Source: Desulfobulbus sp. (GTDB taxonomy: Bacteria; Desulfobacterota; Desulfobulbia; Desulfobulbales; Desulfobulbaceae). From it: a DNA stretch of 7,943 bases. Below, piece after piece: positions 6,123 to 7,943 of this stretch (positions are counted from its first letter, which is position 1; each line of letters begins with the position of its first letter). The notes under the pieces are model-generated. The model did not search any database. It saw only the letters and a program-made list of their open reading frames with translations, and was not told where the DNA came from. The DNA lies in the NCBI GenBank assembly GCA_028684915.1, contig JAQUEZ010000269.1, positions 1 through 7,943 on the forward strand, written 5' to 3'. The translations under genes and the position numbers were made by a program.

Positions 6123-7943
6123 TGGCTGGGGTAAGGACAATGCAGAAAAAGGTGCTTTATTTACTGGTGCTGGCCGGGGTCCTCCTCTCGGCCAGTTCCG
6201 CCCTGGCCCTGGATATGGAGTATTACACCTACGGTGGTTTCAATCCCATTGTCCAGGCCTTTATCCGTATTGCCCTGATCTTCAGCGATGCAAGTTATCA
6301 GGGGCTCATCTTCGTGATGACCGTCATCGGCATCATGGCCGGGGCGGCGGCTTGGATCGCCCGGGCCACCACCGGGGCCCGGATCATTCCATTGACCTGG
6401 ACCGTACCGGTGGTCTTCGGAGCCATCGTCTATTTGGCTGTCTTTGTCCCCAAGGGCCATATCACCGTCTATGACCCGGTCTTGAACCGCTTCCAGACCG
6501 TAGGCGATATCCCCGATGCCATCGTCTTCACCGCCGGCACCCTCAATCTGATCGAGCGCGGCCTGGTCGATATCATTGATACCTCGGCGGCCCCGGATGC
6601 CGCCTATACCCAGACCGCCGGGGGCATTGGCTTCAAGACCCTGGAGTCGGTCAAGGGTTCCTCGCCCAAGGACAACTATGCCCGCACCTCCATGATTCGC
6701 TACGTCAAGGACTGTGTTACCTTCGAACTGATGCGGCCGGGCACTACCCTGTCTCTGGATGACCTACGCAACACCAGCACCGATTTCCTGGTCAATCTCG
6801 CCCAGGCGGTCAACCCTTCGGTCTACACCGTCTATTACGATGCCGCGAATCCGGCCGGCACTGCCATGAGCTGCACCCAGGCTTGGAACAACTTGCAGCC
6901 GATCTATGCCACCGCCGCCAACTACAGCGAGTCGATCCGCAAGGTATGCAGCAAGTCCTATTACGACCCAAGCAGCGCCACCGAGTTGGCCACCTGCCGC
7001 AATCAAATCAGCAATACCCTCAACTTTACCACCGGCACGGCGGTGACGCCGGAGCGGATCATCCAGCAGCGGCAGATCGCCGAGGTCCTCTACAACTTCT
7101 ACTTCCAGGATGATGTCGAGACCTCCATGCTGATGGAAAGCGACCGGAAAATTACCACCTCCGGGTTGGGGATCGGCCTGACCATGAACGAGTGGATCCC
7201 GGTCATCCGGGCAGTGATGACCGCCATCGCCATTGGCGTGATTCCATTCCTGGTGCTCTTTCTCCCCACCCCGATTGTCGGCAAGGCAGCCTCGGTGATG
7301 CTCGGCTTTTTTGTCTTCCTCTCCACCTGGGGCGTGACAGACGCGGTGATCCACGGGGCGGCCATGGACTATGCCGCCCGCAACTTCGAGGAGGTCCGGC
7401 AATCAAGTCTCGGCGTCTATGCCATGGCAGCCCTGCCTTCGGTTGCCACCAAGATGTTGGCCATGTTTGGGGTCATCCGTTCTGCCGGCATCATGCTGGC
7501 CAGCCTGTTCTCGATGATGCTGATTCGCTTCGGTGGCCATGCCCTGGCCATGCTGGCCGGCAACCTGAGCAGTCTTGTCCAGGGAGCCGGGAGTCATGCC
7601 GGGGCTTTGTTGACCCCGGATGGGCTTTCATCCGCCATGCGTCAACAAACCAAGGCCGCCGGCCTGCTAGATGGGATGGCGGAACATCGCTTTGCCAACC
7701 TGGCTGCCGCCGAGTCCTGGAGTCTGCACAAATCGGTGGGCGGGCATGCCGCTGCCATGAACGCCCGCAGGAGCTTGCAACAGTCGGGACAGATTTCGCC
7801 GATGACCTCGCAGGGTAACTTTGCCACCATGATGGCCTCGGCCAACCAGAGTATTGGCACCGCCTCCGGCCCGGTGACCGTTTCTACCGGACCGGATGGC
7901 ACTGCCACCCGGATGCGGTCAGAGTCGGTGAATCCCGATGGTT
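6122..7943 (+). CDS. traG: TraG, inner-membrane pilus assembly and mating-pair stabilisation protein (3' truncated by window edge)
   Basis: TraG is a polytopic inner-membrane protein whose N-terminal part is needed for pilus assembly and whose C-terminal part acts in mating-pair stabilisation and entry exclusion in F. I translated this frame to base 7943 and found no stop. That gives 607 residues, against about 938 for F TraG. The first segment (residues 7-29) looks like a signal peptide ending ALA. Membrane segments follow in about 43-80 and 85-107. Then comes a large extracytoplasmic region (108-355) with four cysteines (in DCVTF, MSCTQ, KVCSK and TCRN). A cluster of hydrophobic segments follows (about 359-382, 385-413, 433-490), then an A/S/G-rich start of the periplasmic C-terminal part. 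ATG 6122 forms TGATG with traH. ATG 6140, preceded by GGGGTAAGGA, is an equally plausible start and gives a shorter signal peptide. Confidence 0.91.
   Translation, partial: MAGVRTMQKKVLYLLVLAGVLLSASSALALDMEYYTYGGFNPIVQAFIRIALIFSDASYQGLIFVMTVIGIMAGAAAWIARATTGARIIPLTWTVPVVFGAIVYLAVFVPKGHITVYDPVLNRFQTVGDIPDAIVFTAGTLNLIERGLVDIIDTSAAPDAAYTQTAGGIGFKTLESVKGSSPKDNYARTSMIRYVKDCVTFELMRPGTTLSLDDLRNTSTDFLVNLAQAVNPSVYTVYYDAANPAGTAMSCTQAWNNLQPIYATAANYSESIRKVCSKSYYDPSSATELATCRNQISNTLNFTTGTAVTPERIIQQRQIAEVLYNFYFQDDVETSMLMESDRKITTSGLGIGLTMNEWIPVIRAVMTAIAIGVIPFLVLFLPTPIVGKAASVMLGFFVFLSTWGVTDAVIHGAAMDYAARNFEEVRQSSLGVYAMAALPSVATKMLAMFGVIRSAGIMLASLFSMMLIRFGGHALAMLAGNLSSLVQGAGSHAGALLTPDGLSSAMRQQTKAAGLLDGMAEHRFANLAAAESWSLHKSVGGHAAAMNARRSLQQSGQISPMTSQGNFATMMASANQSIGTASGPVTVSTGPDGTATRMRSESVNPDG

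Noticed and set aside
5379..6140. Minus-strand open frame of 253 codons opposite traH
   Set aside because: The composition is low-complexity, rich in G, H and R as in antisense of G+C-rich coding DNA, and no domain is recognisable.
6764..7402. Minus-strand open frame of 212 codons opposite traG
   Set aside because: It is antisense to the TraG frame, which I translated without interruption to the window end.
7192..7818. Plus-strand open frame of 208 codons in another frame of traG
   Set aside because: The residue composition is unnatural (rich in R, G, H, C, W) and it lies wholly inside the TraG membrane-segment coding region.
1..7943. Search for CRISPR arrays, tRNA genes, insertion sequences, toxin-antitoxin pairs or defence genes
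   Set aside because: The whole window is occupied by transfer genes with no gap in which such elements could sit, and no direct repeat series or transposase motifs were seen.

Overview
The window is one strand-uniform, fully coding block of an F-type (MPF_F) conjugative type IV secretion system. All nine genes lie on the + strand, in the order traC (3' end only), traW, traU, trbC, a trbI-like gene, an S26-family signal peptidase gene (TraF of RP4 / TrhF type), traF (thioredoxin fold), traH and traG (5' part only). Both window edges cut through genes, so the operon continues on both sides. The host cannot be named from this sequence. The G+C content is high (upper 50s percent by eye) and the genes look Gram-negative. 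The divergence from the F plasmid and the presence of a peptidase suggest a plasmid or integrative element of a proteobacterium or Desulfobacterota member, but this is a guess.

Layout: 1-736 is the C-terminal part of the TraC/VirB4 ATPase. Bases 726-3283 encode four exported or membrane-anchored pilus assembly proteins (TraW, TraU, TrbC, TrbI-like). Bases 3252-3779 encode the peptidase. Bases 3739-6122 encode TraF, with a CGFC redox motif, and TraH. From 6122 to the end is TraG, which stays open through the last base. There is no intergenic DNA: every stop codon lies within or overlaps the next gene's start (TGATG, ATGA and GTGA junctions, plus overlaps of 11, 17, 32 and 41 bases). No promoter, terminator, RNA gene, insertion sequence, CRISPR array or attachment site was seen.

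How the genes work together: TraC powers pilus assembly from the cytoplasmic face. TraW, TraU, TrbC, TraF and TraH are periplasmic proteins needed for pilus extension, retraction and mating-pair formation in the F family. TrbI is an inner-membrane protein tied to pilus retraction. TraG is a polytopic inner-membrane protein for pilus assembly and mating-pair stabilisation. The peptidase is absent from the F plasmid itself. Its presence suggests a processed, possibly cyclised pilin, as in RP4 and the H-type plasmids. TraF carries its own CXXC and could maintain the disulfides of the cysteine-rich TraU and TraH without a separate TrbB. This is a known class of system with some unusual arrangement details, not a new system.
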